From Lasiosphaeris hirsuta (lineage: Eukaryota > Ascomycota > Sordariomycetes > Sordariales > Lasiosphaeriaceae), in the NCBI GenBank assembly GCA_030549175.1, contig JAUKUA010000003.1:6076001-6140000 (forward strand): a stretch of 64,000 nucleotides of DNA, in the 5' to 3' direction. Both the position numbers and the translations under genes were made by a program. The notes under the pieces are model-generated. The model ran no database searches. It had not been told where the DNA came from and worked only from the letters and a program-made list of their open reading frames with translations. This document shows, one piece after another, positions 12,077-22,797 of the stretch. Each line of letters starts with the position of its first letter. Positions within the stretch are counted from its first letter, which is position 1.

Positions 12077-13597
12077 TTACAAGATTTGCATTCTCTCACG
12101 GGCCTCCTGGTTCCTTCTCTCGTGTTCTTCTCGGTGGGCAGACTGTCGTCTGAGCTCCGCCATGTCAGCTGTCCTCAGATCCGACACGGCCGACGACTGC
12201 GGTACGAAAAAGGGCGCGGGTCTGTTTCTCGGGAATAAGTGGGCGACGATTTGCCCCTTGACTATGTCGCACAGCTGTTGGAGCTACCGGCGCAGAGTGT
12301 TCGACTGCAGCACGCCGACACCCCAGAGCGGATGGCAAACGCCGTGGTATCCACGCAGTCTTATTTGGAGCGCCAGTACCGACAGCAGGGAATGGCAAAG
12401 AAAGCAGGCCCTCTTACTGCAGCCGATATAGGGCAAAGACGGCGCTAAGGAGGGTTCCGCCTCATACCTCAAGAGCAACTGGGCTTCGCAATGGACCGGG
12501 AAGGCGCGGACACAGTCTTTCTGGAAACAGCTCTGTCTGCAGGATAGAGACGGAGGAAGCGGATCAAGGGGAGGTAGGCCCAGCTGCTTCCACGCTTCTG
12601 CGAGGCCTGTGATCTGCTGGGGGCTGAGTCGTGTGAAGCGCGGGGTCTGAATTTTGATGAAGACGACGGTCTGGAAGCTCGGAATAAGGTGGGCGATGCG
12701 AGCCAGTATCCGCAGATTGACCGCCGGTCTCGCGATCAAGCGGCAGAGCCTCGCGGCTTTGCTCCCGTCCACAAAGGGGGCAATCCGTTTCAGCTCTGTC
12801 GAGGCCGCTTCGGGTGATCGGGCGACCATGGCGGCGAGCCAAACCATCCTAAGCCTAGCCATTGCTGCCGACTCCCCGGTGGCCGGAGCCAAGATGGAAA
12901 CCCGGATCCACTTTATAAACTCCTCGGCCGCCTCCCGGACTGACAGCTGATCTTCTTGACCGGGGATGACCGAGCGAGCCGCGCCAACGGGCCGCGTCGC
13001 AGCGAACACCAGCCTGGTACCCTTCAGGAGTTTTGCAAACTGTTCTATCCACCCGTCCAGTCGTGCTGCATTGCGCCTCGCGATGGCCTCAAGGAGGGAG
13101 GGGCAAGAATCCTCCAAGTCGTATATAGTGCCATCTGCCGCCGTCGTCCCCCGCCCGCCGCCCCCCTTGGCGAGAAAGTGTGACAGAGAGGCCAGCCACT
13201 TGTCATCCTCGACACTAAATGGGGTGTTCTTGGCAACGTCGACCTCGACCGAGTTCTCCTTCTCCCTGAGGGCCGTGGCCGTGACGTGTTTTCCACCCTT
13301 TGTGTGGGCAAGCAGCTCAGCAACACAATTTAGGAATTTTCGGCGGATGGGTTCGTCGTGGGCAGTTAGGTGATCTGGGGCCTCGCTGGCGATGATTGAA
13401 TCTATGTCAGGATCGTCATCCAAGTCGTCCTCGCTATCGCCATTATCCTCGGGCAAGATATCTGGTACGGGACTGGGTTTCGATGGGCCATCTACTGTGG
13501 AGCGAGTATACGGATTCAGATATGATAATATGTGTGATGCCTAGACTACTTGGGCATACTCGTTGGAGGAGAGAGGTTGTTGCACGACATGCGCCAT
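12077..13597 (-). pseudogene. OTT_1508-like deaminase, two in-frame TAG codons
   Basis: One frame runs from ATG at 13597 to TAA at 12077 (506 codons), broken by TAG at 13541-13543 (codon 19) and 12284-12286 (codon 438). Between the stops, an acidic N-terminal stretch (DDLDDDPD) leads to a helical middle. The C-terminal deaminase core shows HCEAQLLL (about codon 369; H-x-E metal ligand and catalytic Glu) and GCSKRACFLC (about codons 392-401; zinc-binding cysteines), then a YHG...HPLW segment. These match the fungal branch of OTT_1508-like zinc-dependent deaminases, whose substrates are unproven. After the second TAG the frame stays open for 68 codons to the TAA. Both TAGs could be CAG with one C-to-T change in CpA context. 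Readthrough or splicing cannot be excluded. Confidence 0.72.
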
Positions 13598-14324
13598 GTT
13601 TGTGGTAAGTGAGGGCGGGAGAAGGGTTGGGGGGGGGGTAAGAGGAAATTAGGAGGCAGACAACAGCGCCCAACATCTCGCCATATGTCACGTGGCGGTT
13701 GGTCTCACTGCATACATGTTGCCCCCCCCCCTCCCCCCAAGTGAGTGACAAAAAAAGAGGTCCAAACAACCAGATCCTACAAAATATTCCAACATCACCA
13801 AAGGAACGTGGGATTCCAAGTAGACACTTGAAATCCTACAGTGGATTATAGACAGCCAGCCTTCAGCCTTGACAACCGTTTTGTATGGATGAGAAAAAGC
13901 GGCGCTTACATGGCAAGGGAGAACGGCGGTTATCGGACTGGTGTCCTAAACCCGGGCTCAGGAATATCTCGCAGCCACCCCGTACCATTTTAGGCAGTCA
14001 TTATAGCCGAGGCAAGCCTTGAAACTCACCTTGGCTCAGGCAGCGCTCAGGCATGCCCCACTCCTGCTCAGGTTATGCAACTAATCCGGACTCTGTTAGA
14101 AAGAAAATGTTGTAGGGGGTAACTATAGGGGTAGGTACCTAGTCAAGCCTTTGGCACCTCACTGTTCAGGAAGAGACCTGTTCTTGTTCCTCAGGCAAGC
14201 AATAAAAAGTTCACTGTCGATATTCATGCTATACTCTTCCACCAAGCTCTTTGTAGCCTAGAACTTTCCCAAGGTGTCTTTACCTACGGTATCAAAATGA
14301 AGCTGATCTGCCTAGCCCGATGGC
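13598..14324. other. Intergenic, homopolymer tracts
   Basis: No gene seen. Contains a run of G at about 13628-13637 and a C-rich run at about 13722-13737, plus the likely promoter of the minus-strand deaminase gene. Nothing conserved was recognised. Confidence 0.4.
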
Positions 14325-16160
14325 TCAGCCCCACCAGTCAATAAACCCCGGCTGAGACCAGAACGTGTCCAGAGGTTTGCGTAGCTTTCTTGAGTCGTAC
14401 GACCCGCCCATGACGGTCTGCTCCAGCATTCTTTCATCAGCTCTCCGCACGTCGGCCAGGCCGTCGCGAAATGGCCATGCAACGTGGATGAATAGCCTCT
14501 TCAACCCGCCCAGCTGCTTCATGGGCGTGATTATCTGCCTGTATGTTGCTCGCATCTCCGCCTCCTCGACATCCTTGACCCTCTTGAGCCTTCCCCAGTC
14601 GTTTCCGTCCGGTTCCGGTGGGTATATATGACTAGCGAAGCAGGCCGTCAGCTCCAGGCTGGCCAAGTTGGCGGTTGTCGCCAGAAGCTCGAGAGTCTCG
14701 AGCCACAGCGCCCACGACTTCCGCTCCGGGGCCAGGTAGGTGGGATCCATAGGGGGAAATACGAGTGTAAGCTTCCTCGTTTGGCGAATCGAGTCGTGGC
14801 TGTGGCTGTGCAGGAAGTCGCGGAAGGCCTTAGGCGCGCATCGATCAGTGTCGGCATCCGCGCTAGGATACATGGGCAACAGTTGAGAACAACCGTCCCA
14901 CCCAAACACCTCGAACTCTGTATGCGAGTAGAAAACGGCCCTCGCGACATGTCCAAACCGGCGGCTGACGCGGAACCACGAGAGCGGCATAGGGGAGCAC
15001 TCGCAGGCCGGGCTGAAGGTGGCGCCTTCCAGGCTGCAGAAGAGGCTGCGGTTCTCATAGGCGAAGGGGAAGCCTGCCCCCTTGGCGGTGTCGTGGGATT
15101 CGGATTGTGTCTCCCCGCTTTCGCTTGGGGCGCCGCAGGATATGCCGAGAAGGGGAGGGGAAAACCAGCGGGCACCATCCAGCTGCACCCGCACGGAGCT
15201 CGCAGACCCGAGTGCTGTATCCTCAAGAATCTTGAGCTGCAACTCGACCGGGAGGTCGAGAAACCGGAAAGGCTCGGTTTTGTGGAGCTTCCCAAGTAGG
15301 TCGAGAACAGTTTGCCAAGCAAACTGGCGTAGCGCGATGACGTCTGTAGTAGGCGAGCCAAAAGTGATGGCAATGTCCTGGAGACGAGGCAGCGAGAAGA
15401 GAGGCTTGACAATCCGCTTCGCCATCTCCACGTGCTCCACGTCACAGGCTATGAAGAGCCTAAGACAGTCTGGTCGCCCATGCGCGGCGATACCGGCGCA
15501 TATCCTTTCCCACTGGTGAAGTGTGTCCCGGTCGTGGCGGTTGACACTGCCGAGGCGTCTGTGGTGCCGCGGATCCGCGTCCCCCCCGCGTCTAAAGAAT
15601 CGGGCCTCGTCTTCATCGTGATCCTCCTCCACGTCTTTGCCTGGCCAGCCTTCAACGGTGCAGTACGGGGTGAGACAGCCACAGGGCTGCATCCGAATGA
15701 CAAGAACACGCAAGTCCTGCCAGGCGCGCGAGCCGCTGTCCGCGAGGGTCCGCAGGCCACCGAAGCGAGTCTGGCTGACGCCGATGTCGTTTTCCGAGAA
15801 CACAATGCTTCGGACCTCGTTGCAGACTGCTTTGGAGGCCAGGAGAAGATTGAGTAGATCGCTCGCATTGTCGCCGCAGTCGTCGAGCCCCTCTTCGTTC
15901 TCATACGCGGAAAGTGCGAGGTTATCATCCTCGGGGGCCGACAACTCGTGCCGGTGACGGAGTGTCCAGATGACGGTGCGCATGGCCGCTCGGGGGACAG
16001 AATTCAAGCTGAAAAACTCTCCAGTCGGCACGCCTAGCTGCAGATAAATCCTCCGACGGATGTTGTAGGGCAGGTCCATGAACGGGAACGGCTCGGGCCA
16101 GGGCTTCTCCGTAAGAGTCCAGAAGCGGGACAGCCGCTGTTGGATCAGACCACGAGGCAT
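14325..16160 (-). CDS. Fungal protein with two F-box-like segments
   Basis: A single open frame of 611 residues from the ATG at 16160 (MPRGLIQQ); the frame is open further upstream but without an ATG. Two similar blocks are visible: FPFMDLPYNIRRRIYLQLGV near residue 26 and FRFLDLPVELQLKILEDTAL near residue 302. Both have the L-P-x-x-[IL] and L-P-x-E-L-x-x-x-I-L pattern of the F-box or related fungal DUF7730-type domains. The rest is leucine-rich with several W and C residues. F-box proteins recruit targets to SCF ubiquitin ligases, but that role is inferred here from the motif alone. The internal duplication suggests a tandem-domain protein. No in-frame stop. Confidence 0.6.
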   Translation of the reverse strand: MPRGLIQQRLSRFWTLTEKPWPEPFPFMDLPYNIRRRIYLQLGVPTGEFFSLNSVPRAAMRTVIWTLRHRHELSAPEDDNLALSAYENEEGLDDCGDNASDLLNLLLASKAVCNEVRSIVFSENDIGVSQTRFGGLRTLADSGSRAWQDLRVLVIRMQPCGCLTPYCTVEGWPGKDVEEDHDEDEARFFRRGGDADPRHHRRLGSVNRHDRDTLHQWERICAGIAAHGRPDCLRLFIACDVEHVEMAKRIVKPLFSLPRLQDIAITFGSPTTDVIALRQFAWQTVLDLLGKLHKTEPFRFLDLPVELQLKILEDTALGSASSVRVQLDGARWFSPPLLGISCGAPSESGETQSESHDTAKGAGFPFAYENRSLFCSLEGATFSPACECSPMPLSWFRVSRRFGHVARAVFYSHTEFEVFGWDGCSQLLPMYPSADADTDRCAPKAFRDFLHSHSHDSIRQTRKLTLVFPPMDPTYLAPERKSWALWLETLELLATTANLASLELTACFASHIYPPEPDGNDWGRLKRVKDVEEAEMRATYRQIITPMKQLGGLKRLFIHVAWPFRDGLADVRRADERMLEQTVMGGSYDSRKLRKPLDTFWSQPGFIDWWG

Positions 16161-17539
16161 TTCGTTTCCGTTGCCGGCTGATGGAGATGCCAGGACTGAT
16201 GGAACGTCAGGAACAGAGGACCAGGTATCCGGTCGAAATAGCACTGAGCGGACTCGGGAGGAAGCTTGTCGGGAATAATAACAATAGCGGAACCATCAAA
16301 ATAGTGGCCAAACCTAATATCACACACACGAAGATAGGACTGGAATGTAATGCAATCAATCTTACGGCTGCCGCAGATTAACCCTAGCAGCAACATAAAG
16401 AGCGGTGTGGCGGACTATTGGCTCGCGCCTTGCTCTAGCGAAACTTGGCAAAGTCACATACCTAGCTCTGTAGCTAATTTGTGACAAAGAAAGTACATAA
16501 TATCCTGGCAATGAAACTAAAGGAAATAGTATTTACCTAACATACTAGTAGATAATACACAAGCCTACAGTATACTAGTACGTAGTATACCAGTTAGAAA
16601 TATGGTGCACCTCGGGATATTAGTTGTAGCCGAGGTTTGCGATGTCAACAAGGTCCTGGAGGGTGTTAGATTGGCTTGCAATAACACTGAGTTGGCGGAC
16701 TTACCCTGCCCTGCACAAATCGATTCTCGCCGTCGATCTTCAGGGCGGAGAACAAAATTTCTGGGGTGAAATTTTTGGTGCCTATGATACGGGGTTAGAT
16801 TTAGAAATCAAATTTAGGTCGGGATAGTTAGGATTGAATCGCGATCTAATCGCGACTGGATCGCCAACCGAGTCATGATCCAATCGCTACAAAACTTCAA
16901 TATTATTTTCACTACTTCACAATAAAAGTTCTATTCTATTTCATGGAAAATAAGAGGGGAGGCGATTTGGATCCATTTATGTTAGATCGCAGCGAATACG
17001 TCGTTATTACTCGTTTTATCATGTCTTCCGACAGACGGATTGGAAACCACTATCTCCCCCTGATCAGATGAAGATACAGCCCTGATTACAGTGTATATGA
17101 CCGTTTTCCTAGGGTATGGTTGTGGTCTCATTTTCTTGTTTACTGGCCTTACTGCACGAGTTCACCAGGTACCCTGAAAGCTTCCGGAAGTAGTCGCTGA
17201 GTAGTCGCTGATTATTTACCCTGGGATCTCACTGAGTTTCCCTCCAATCTGAAGTGCCACGTCGAGGTTTACATTAACCTTGATACCGGCAAAAGATGCA
17301 GGTTTTAAGCCGAAAAAAGGTGGCCTGGCCCTCGATAAGACGAGGCAATGGGCAGTGACTATACAGCGATAAAATCCTGATAGAATCATGATAGGTTCGC
17401 GATCTAATCACGAGTCAATTAAGCTACTTCGAAATGATACAACGGATCCTTAAACTCAACATCCTTAAAAATGGAGCAAACGCAGTATTACGACGACTTG
17501 TGTAGCCTTACCTATTACGACGGAGTGACGAAACCCATT
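16161..17539. other. AT-rich intergenic region
   Basis: About 1.4 kb with no recognisable gene. AT-rich with repeated motifs around GCGATCTAATCGCGAC (about 16840-16857) and GCGATCTAATCACGAG (about 17398-17413), suggesting an old, mutated repeat, possibly upstream sequence of the LINE relic at 17540. Confidence 0.4.
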
Positions 17540-18045
17540 CAGGAAAATGGTCCACCAACGTCAGCCACACCCAAATTTGGGTTTGGCAGCAACACCATCG
17601 TGGGTTGAAAGGGTTAAATACTCGATTGGTTACAAGGACTCTAGGGGAGGCTTACCTGTTAGGTGGGATCTGACCAAGGCCAGCCAAGAATGGTGGGTGA
17701 CCAACCGTCTACCAAACTATGCGTATTGGAAGATTGAGTTCAGGCAGAAACCACCATCGGAGCTCAAGTTACCGCGGAAGGTACTGGCCACCCTCCTTGC
17801 GGAAAGGACGGACATAGGGACTACAGGCCCTACCACGAGAAGTTGAACCATGAGCCAGGGGCCTGGGGACCTCACGCGTGCGGGATCCATAAGGAACCAG
17901 GGTATATCCCACAAATTGCCAAAGAAGAAGCGTAGGAACAAGTACATATAGACACAGATTAAACAAAGGAGGTTTTTCTTTTCTGTTGCGCAACTAGGAA
18001 GGTGGCTTTTCTCTGCGGAGTTTTTCTGTACCTCGGATCGGAAGT
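17540..18045 (+). mobile_element. LINE (Tad1-like) 3' relic, RNase H end
   Basis: The plus strand reads VRWDLTKASQEWWVTNRLPNY, then SELKLPRKVLATLLAERTDIG (residue runs at about 17665-17815), the usual C-terminal RNase H region of Tad1-clade fungal LINEs. A frameshift near 17815 is needed to continue into the expected YHEKLNH segment. A tetranucleotide tract follows at 18190-18237 and might be the element's 3' tail. Upstream reverse transcriptase is not recognisable. Confidence 0.55.
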
Positions 18046-18189
18046 AAGTTGGAAGGGCAGGCGGGGCCTTCAAAGGGCAATCGGGGGCATGTTACGGGCA
18101 TGGATTTCGAGCAGGATTTCCTTTTAGCTAACGAGCTTTTGGCGGGCCCTCTTGCCCGTCACGCCCCATTCACCTACGGTGAAAACTGG

Positions 18190-18237
18190 ATGTTAAACCA
18201 ATCAATCAATCAATCAATCAGTCAGTCAGTCAGTCGA
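18190..18237. repeat. Tetranucleotide microsatellite (AATC)n/(AGTC)n
   Basis: AATC repeated about five times, then AGTC about four times. It follows the LINE relic and could be its 3' tail, or an unrelated slippage repeat. Confidence 0.85.
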
Positions 18238-18369
18238 TTTGAACTCGTCAGGACTTTATTCAATCTGTCTACTACTGACCGTAGGAATCGCCAGGAACAC
18301 CCCGTGTTGAAACCCCGAATTGATGAGCCCCAGTACCCCATACACCACAGCTCATTACCTTGGCCCAAG

Positions 18370-18891
18370 CTAAGGCGCATTCAACACTGTCAGGGTGAGC
18401 CTAGCCCAGTCGCCCCCCTCGTCATTGTTGTTAACAGTCGCCGTAATAGTCTTGGAAGTGTCCCGTCCAACAGAATCATCGGACTGGAATGTTCCATCCA
18501 GATCACCACCACATTCCTCGCTGGTTCCTTCGTACAGGCTCAGGAAGTAGCCGACATTAACTGACAGGTCGGCAGGGTTGAGAGTTAATGTCAAGTCCAC
18601 CTGGATGCAAATCTCGCCACCGGCTGTTTCAGCGTAGCGGACTTGCTTGATGAGACCCTCCGATGTGCCCAAGTTGACCGTATCTAGCGTCCTGACCCGC
18701 GTGAATTCGTCGTCTCCAAAAGTTTCGGAGTCGTGGATGAGCATAACCGAAGACAAGGAAACCGCCCGGGACACGGATTGTCGGGGCAATAGAGCCAGGT
18801 CGGCAGAGGCTGGAACCGGCAGGGGATCTGGTACTGGAGAGGCTTGGGAAATCATGCACATGGCCAAAGGAACCCACGCAAGCGGCTTCAT
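18370..18891 (-). CDS. Small secreted protein, unknown function
   Basis: A single-exon frame of 173 residues from an ATG. Residues 1-18 (MKPLAWVPLAMCMISQAS) look like a signal peptide. A Pro-rich linker and a dibasic-free LLPRQ site follow, which may mark a propeptide. The mature part (about residues 40-173) is rich in beta-branched and acidic residues and holds two cysteines (GGEICIQV and SEECGG) that could pair. The composition is that of a beta-sandwich secreted protein; many fungal small secreted proteins or candidate effectors look like this, but no family was recognised. A TATATATG element lies about 125 bp upstream. Confidence 0.65.
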   Translation of the reverse strand: MKPLAWVPLAMCMISQASPVPDPLPVPASADLALLPRQSVSRAVSLSSVMLIHDSETFGDDEFTRVRTLDTVNLGTSEGLIKQVRYAETAGGEICIQVDLTLTLNPADLSVNVGYFLSLYEGTSEECGGDLDGTFQSDDSVGRDTSKTITATVNNNDEGGDWARLTLTVLNAP

Positions 18892-19011
18892 TTTGCTTGT
18901 GGTAGTGCAGAAGAAATAGCGTCGAAGCGGTTTGGAAGTTTAGGTGTTGAGTGAAGGGGCAAGTGGACCTGATACTGCGTAAGCTGGAGGGAAACGTGTG
19001 CCAGAGCCATC

Positions 19012-19019
19012 ATATATAT
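19012..19019 (-). promoter_or_regulatory. TATA-like element upstream of secreted protein gene
   Basis: ATATATAT core (symmetric, so it can serve either strand) about 125 bp before the ATG at 18891. Confidence 0.35.
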
Positions 19020-19975
19020 GCTGGTTGGCAAGCATTGCACCTGCCCATCTACCCCTCTTCTCTCTTGTCGCACGGCGTTAGCCATAGCTCGGAGTTCACA
19101 TGGGCCACACGCCGTCCCAATCAGGCCCCTGTGAGTTGGACCGGTCTACAAGCTCCGGAATGATGAAGAAAGCTGGTGGCTCAGGCATTGGCTACCTCTT
19201 TTGGGACGAAGCAGGTGGACCACACCCGGTCAACCAGAGGCCAGGAATGCACCAAATCGTCCCCGGGGTCCACCCTTAGACATATGCAGGAAAGAAAACC
19301 AAGAATTAATATCTTTGCAGTTCTCATCGAACGATGGGCTGAGATCCGCGAATCTTCCTTGAATAGCATATAATTGGATGCTTCTGACGCCCCTGGTTAC
19401 GGGCCGTGTCTGGCTGGCACTGAATGTCCCCAGTAACGTGATGAGGACTCATGATGACCAAAAGCTAGACTGATAGATTTCGTACCTCAGCCCTGGCCCT
19501 TTTATGACGGCCGGGTTGTGGAAACTGTCAACAGCGTGGGATAACAACATCCCGCGAACACAATTAATGGGTTGGATGGCACATAGCTAAGAACAGTTCA
19601 TATTTCTTGTCAGTTTTTAGGGATTCAAGGCAAATAAGTTCCACTTAATATAGCGTGTTCGAGTTAAGCTCGCCTTTAGGTCTCGTTTTTGGTATTAATC
19701 CATACGACTCTTGTGTATGGGCCTTCCTCGGGGATTGCCTGGGGTCCCCACTTGGAGAGTGGAGGCCTGGGTGAGCCGGATGAGCTTCGTGGGCAGGGGG
19801 AGGGGGGTGGAAAGGCGAGCAAAAAGTTTCTATTCCTTACAGGTGCCAAAACACAAGAGAAAAGCTACTCAAATATTCCGTCCTCAGCTATGAGGCATCT
19901 CTCTTCCCTCCCTCTTGCCCAGCATGGTGCTTTGGTCTTTCCCCTCACTTGTTGTGTTGGAGGATAGGGAGGTAA
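19020..19975. other. Intergenic, no gene recognised
   Basis: Several short open frames but no start-to-stop structure or domain that I recognise. Confidence 0.4.
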
Positions 19976-22144
19976 TTACGACTCTGAGTGAAACCAAATG
20001 CCTCTCGCTTGTCTGCTAGTCAGCTGCTCCCTGCCAATCTCCTCCTCGATAGCACTCAGCACTTTTCTTTGCCCTCGCCGCCACTCGATCGCCTGGCTCC
20101 AGATGGATGTGAAGTGCTCGAACTCTATGCGCCCAACAGTCATTAGTCTCGCCTCGGAACTTCGTAGTAGACCACGGCGGACTTTTTCATACCTCTCTCA
20201 CTCGGGAACTCGATCGTGATGCACTCGAAATTGCCGTAATCGTCTTCGTCCAGCGGATTAATACTGGGGCTGCCAAGCAGAAACCCAGCCGCGTGGGAGC
20301 TACGTAGTGCATGGTACCCGTTAAGCTCATTTCTTCTAGACATCAGACGGTTTCTCATCCCGCTAGGCCTGCGCGCCTTTATGGATACCGACACAGCACT
20401 GGTTTTTTCGAGCTCTATATCGTGCGTGACTTTCCGCCGCACAAGAAATATTAGCTTTTGCCCATTTGTAACAGCGAGGGAGGTAGCCTCAAGAGAATAG
20501 TGAGAGAGGAGAGATGACTCGCTGAAAATGCTCAAGTACTCCTCCATCCTGGAAAAGAATATGAGCAGTCTGTTGTATCTCGGCCGTGACTTTTCTTTCG
20601 CTGGACCGGAGAGCACCGTATCGTTGCTGATGTAGGACGACTTATCGGAGCCCGGTGGCTTTCTCGACTCATGCCAGATCTGAATCCTGCACCCCGGATT
20701 GCTGATTTCATTGTTCTTCTTCCTAATTCGGGCCAGCCGGACTGAGGAAATGTCTAGCAACACGTCCTCTCCAAGAAGCCGGGATTGGAAGTCGGCCACG
20801 TCTGTTATTGCTTCTCTTAGCCAACCACCGCGAGGACAGGGGTCTGTCATTTAGCGATGGGCTTGGGCCAACCCGTATAAGGCTGCAAAGCTGCGAATGG
20901 GGACAGGTGGGAAGGGGGACGGAATAAGCATGAAATCAACCTTCGTACCGTCTATTGTTTCGAAGCTAAACATGAAAAAAAATACTCCGCGCGTCTGTAG
21001 TAAGCAACCCCTTGGTCTCGTGCGCTGACACTTTTTGTAGGTAAATCATACCGGGCCAGAACGACTCATAGGCGTACGCCAAGACGACTTCGCATGACTG
21101 GTGAAGAACTGACAAGAAGATCACGGCCCTGTTAGTACCGATACACGACTCCCTGCACCATCATAGGGCACTTCGTATCTTCAAAGCTATACTCCTTTTC
21201 CCTGACTCCAGAGGTAGAGCCAGTGATGAGACAGAAACGGAGATCCTTGGTCAGAGGACTCTCGTAAATGTTCAGCAGCGCCTCCTTCAGCCCCTCATTC
21301 TTGAAATCCGAGTAGCTCCTGCTGTACTGGACATGCCTGTTGATGGTCCATGGTTGGTCAGTAAATATTGGGCTGCACAAAAAGACGGGCCGTACCTCTG
21401 AAAGTATAGCGATTCCCCCGAGACAGTATGCTCTCCGGAGGGGTTGGTTGACGAGGATTCGCTGTTTTGTGGTATGGGGATCAGACTGTCGATGGGCTGC
21501 GGCAGGCGGTTGCCGTCAGTTCCCGCGGCGGGCGGCGCAGACCCGGAACGGGATGAGGGGGGTGCAGGGCAGCGGGGGACCGAGACCTCGGGAGCGAGAA
21601 TCAAGGGGCTGTTGACCGCGTTCTCAGCGGGAGATACCAGCGCCTGTATTTGACTGGGATGTGAGGATGTGGCGATCGAAGAGCCAGAGCTTCGGTTGTC
21701 CTCCAGCGCAAGGTCTCGGGGTGAAGAACCATCCCGGCACGGCTGCCAGTTCAAGAGGAACGACGGTAGCCGGGGCGGGCCGGCGTCTGTCGATGAAGTG
21801 CCGGAAGTTGGTGGCAGCGCACCCGAACAGAGTACTGGCAAAGCATACACGTCAGTAAAACGAGGTGACTACCCCCACGGAGCCATACCCGCTTGGTTTA
21901 TTTCGCTCCGGCTATGCGAGAATCGCCGCGGCTGAGGTGGCGAGCCGAATCTCGGGGCTCTCTGCTGCTGTACCGCACCGCTCTTCTCTAGCGACGGGGG
22001 CGACACGGAGGGGCGGGAGTCGATCACATCATTCGATCCCAGGTTGGGAAGGCGCCGGAACTGGTACCGCCGGCCATCCACGGTGATAACGGTGTGATCA
22101 TCTGAGAAGGGCAGCGGGGATAGGTCGGCAGACGATGGCAACAT
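19976..22144 (-). pseudogene. Conserved filamentous-fungal protein, multiply broken
   Basis: The minus strand reads a single protein in pieces. An N-terminal disordered part starts at the ATG at 22144 (MLPSSADLSPLPFSDDH). Then come a globular core (PWTINRHVQYSRSYSDFKNE at about 21350; LRFCLITGSTSGVREKEYSF at about 21230; HQSCEVVLAYAYESFWPG at about 21095), FETIDGTKVDFMLIPSPF at about 20950, a long open part at 20143-20850, and a C-terminal helix with IEFEHFTSIW ending at 19976. Joining them needs a one-base shift near 21133, another at the eight-base A/T run 20975-20982, passage through TAA at 20851-20853 and a shift at a GA run near 20190. The family is widespread in filamentous fungi and of unknown function. 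Assembly error at the homopolymers is an alternative for two of the lesions. Confidence 0.6.
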
Positions 22145-22797
22145 CTGAGTTGAAGCTCGAGAGCTCGCACGCGATCGGAATCTGGGGACTCAGGAGTATC
22201 CGAAGACGCCAAGGCTTTGTGGCTCGGTGGTCCCCCTAATGGGAAGCAGGTATGTTGGGGTAGGTCGGCAGTCGAATGGAGTGCAACACAGTGGAAGCCA
22301 GACGATAAAAATGTATGATACTGGCTGGGGGATGGAATATCTGCGGGCTGGGCTGGCTCTCTGATGAAAATCAGGACACGAGGTGTTCTCCCACAGAGAA
22401 GTCCTCTTCTCCCCCCTCCCCCCCCTTCTCTTCTCCCCACCTCTTTCACTTCCCCCCCTCTTTTCCTCCCCCCCCTCCAGCATGTTCTGACGTAGTCGGG
22501 CGTCTTGCTTCATTGCCTGTGTGTCTCAGTCACTCAGCCTCTGGCGCTTTTCATAGGCTCTAGGATGGCCAGCACACAGCACGCAGCTCGACGGCTGGAG
22601 CCTGGTGGCGCTGGTGTGCCCGTGGGGGGTGTACCTCTTGGGGCGGCCCATTTACTGCCGGTAATCTACCTGGCGGCTCATCAAGATGAGGCTCTGCTCG
22701 GGGTTGATGCGATCGCGAAGTGGAAAATGCTCGAATGTTTTAGCACCGCAGCCGTCCTACCCCAAGGTCGCTGACACCATGCCCCGCCGACCGAACC
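22145..22797. other. Intergenic between divergent broken genes
   Basis: Contains a strong pyrimidine tract (about 22388-22482, TCTTCTCCCC-type) and the likely 5' regions of the minus-strand gene at 22144 and the plus-strand gene at 22798. No coding potential recognised. Confidence 0.45.

Noticed and set aside
14628..15299. 223-codon plus-strand frame opposite the F-box-like gene
   Set aside because: Fully antisense to a better-supported gene, compositionally a shadow.
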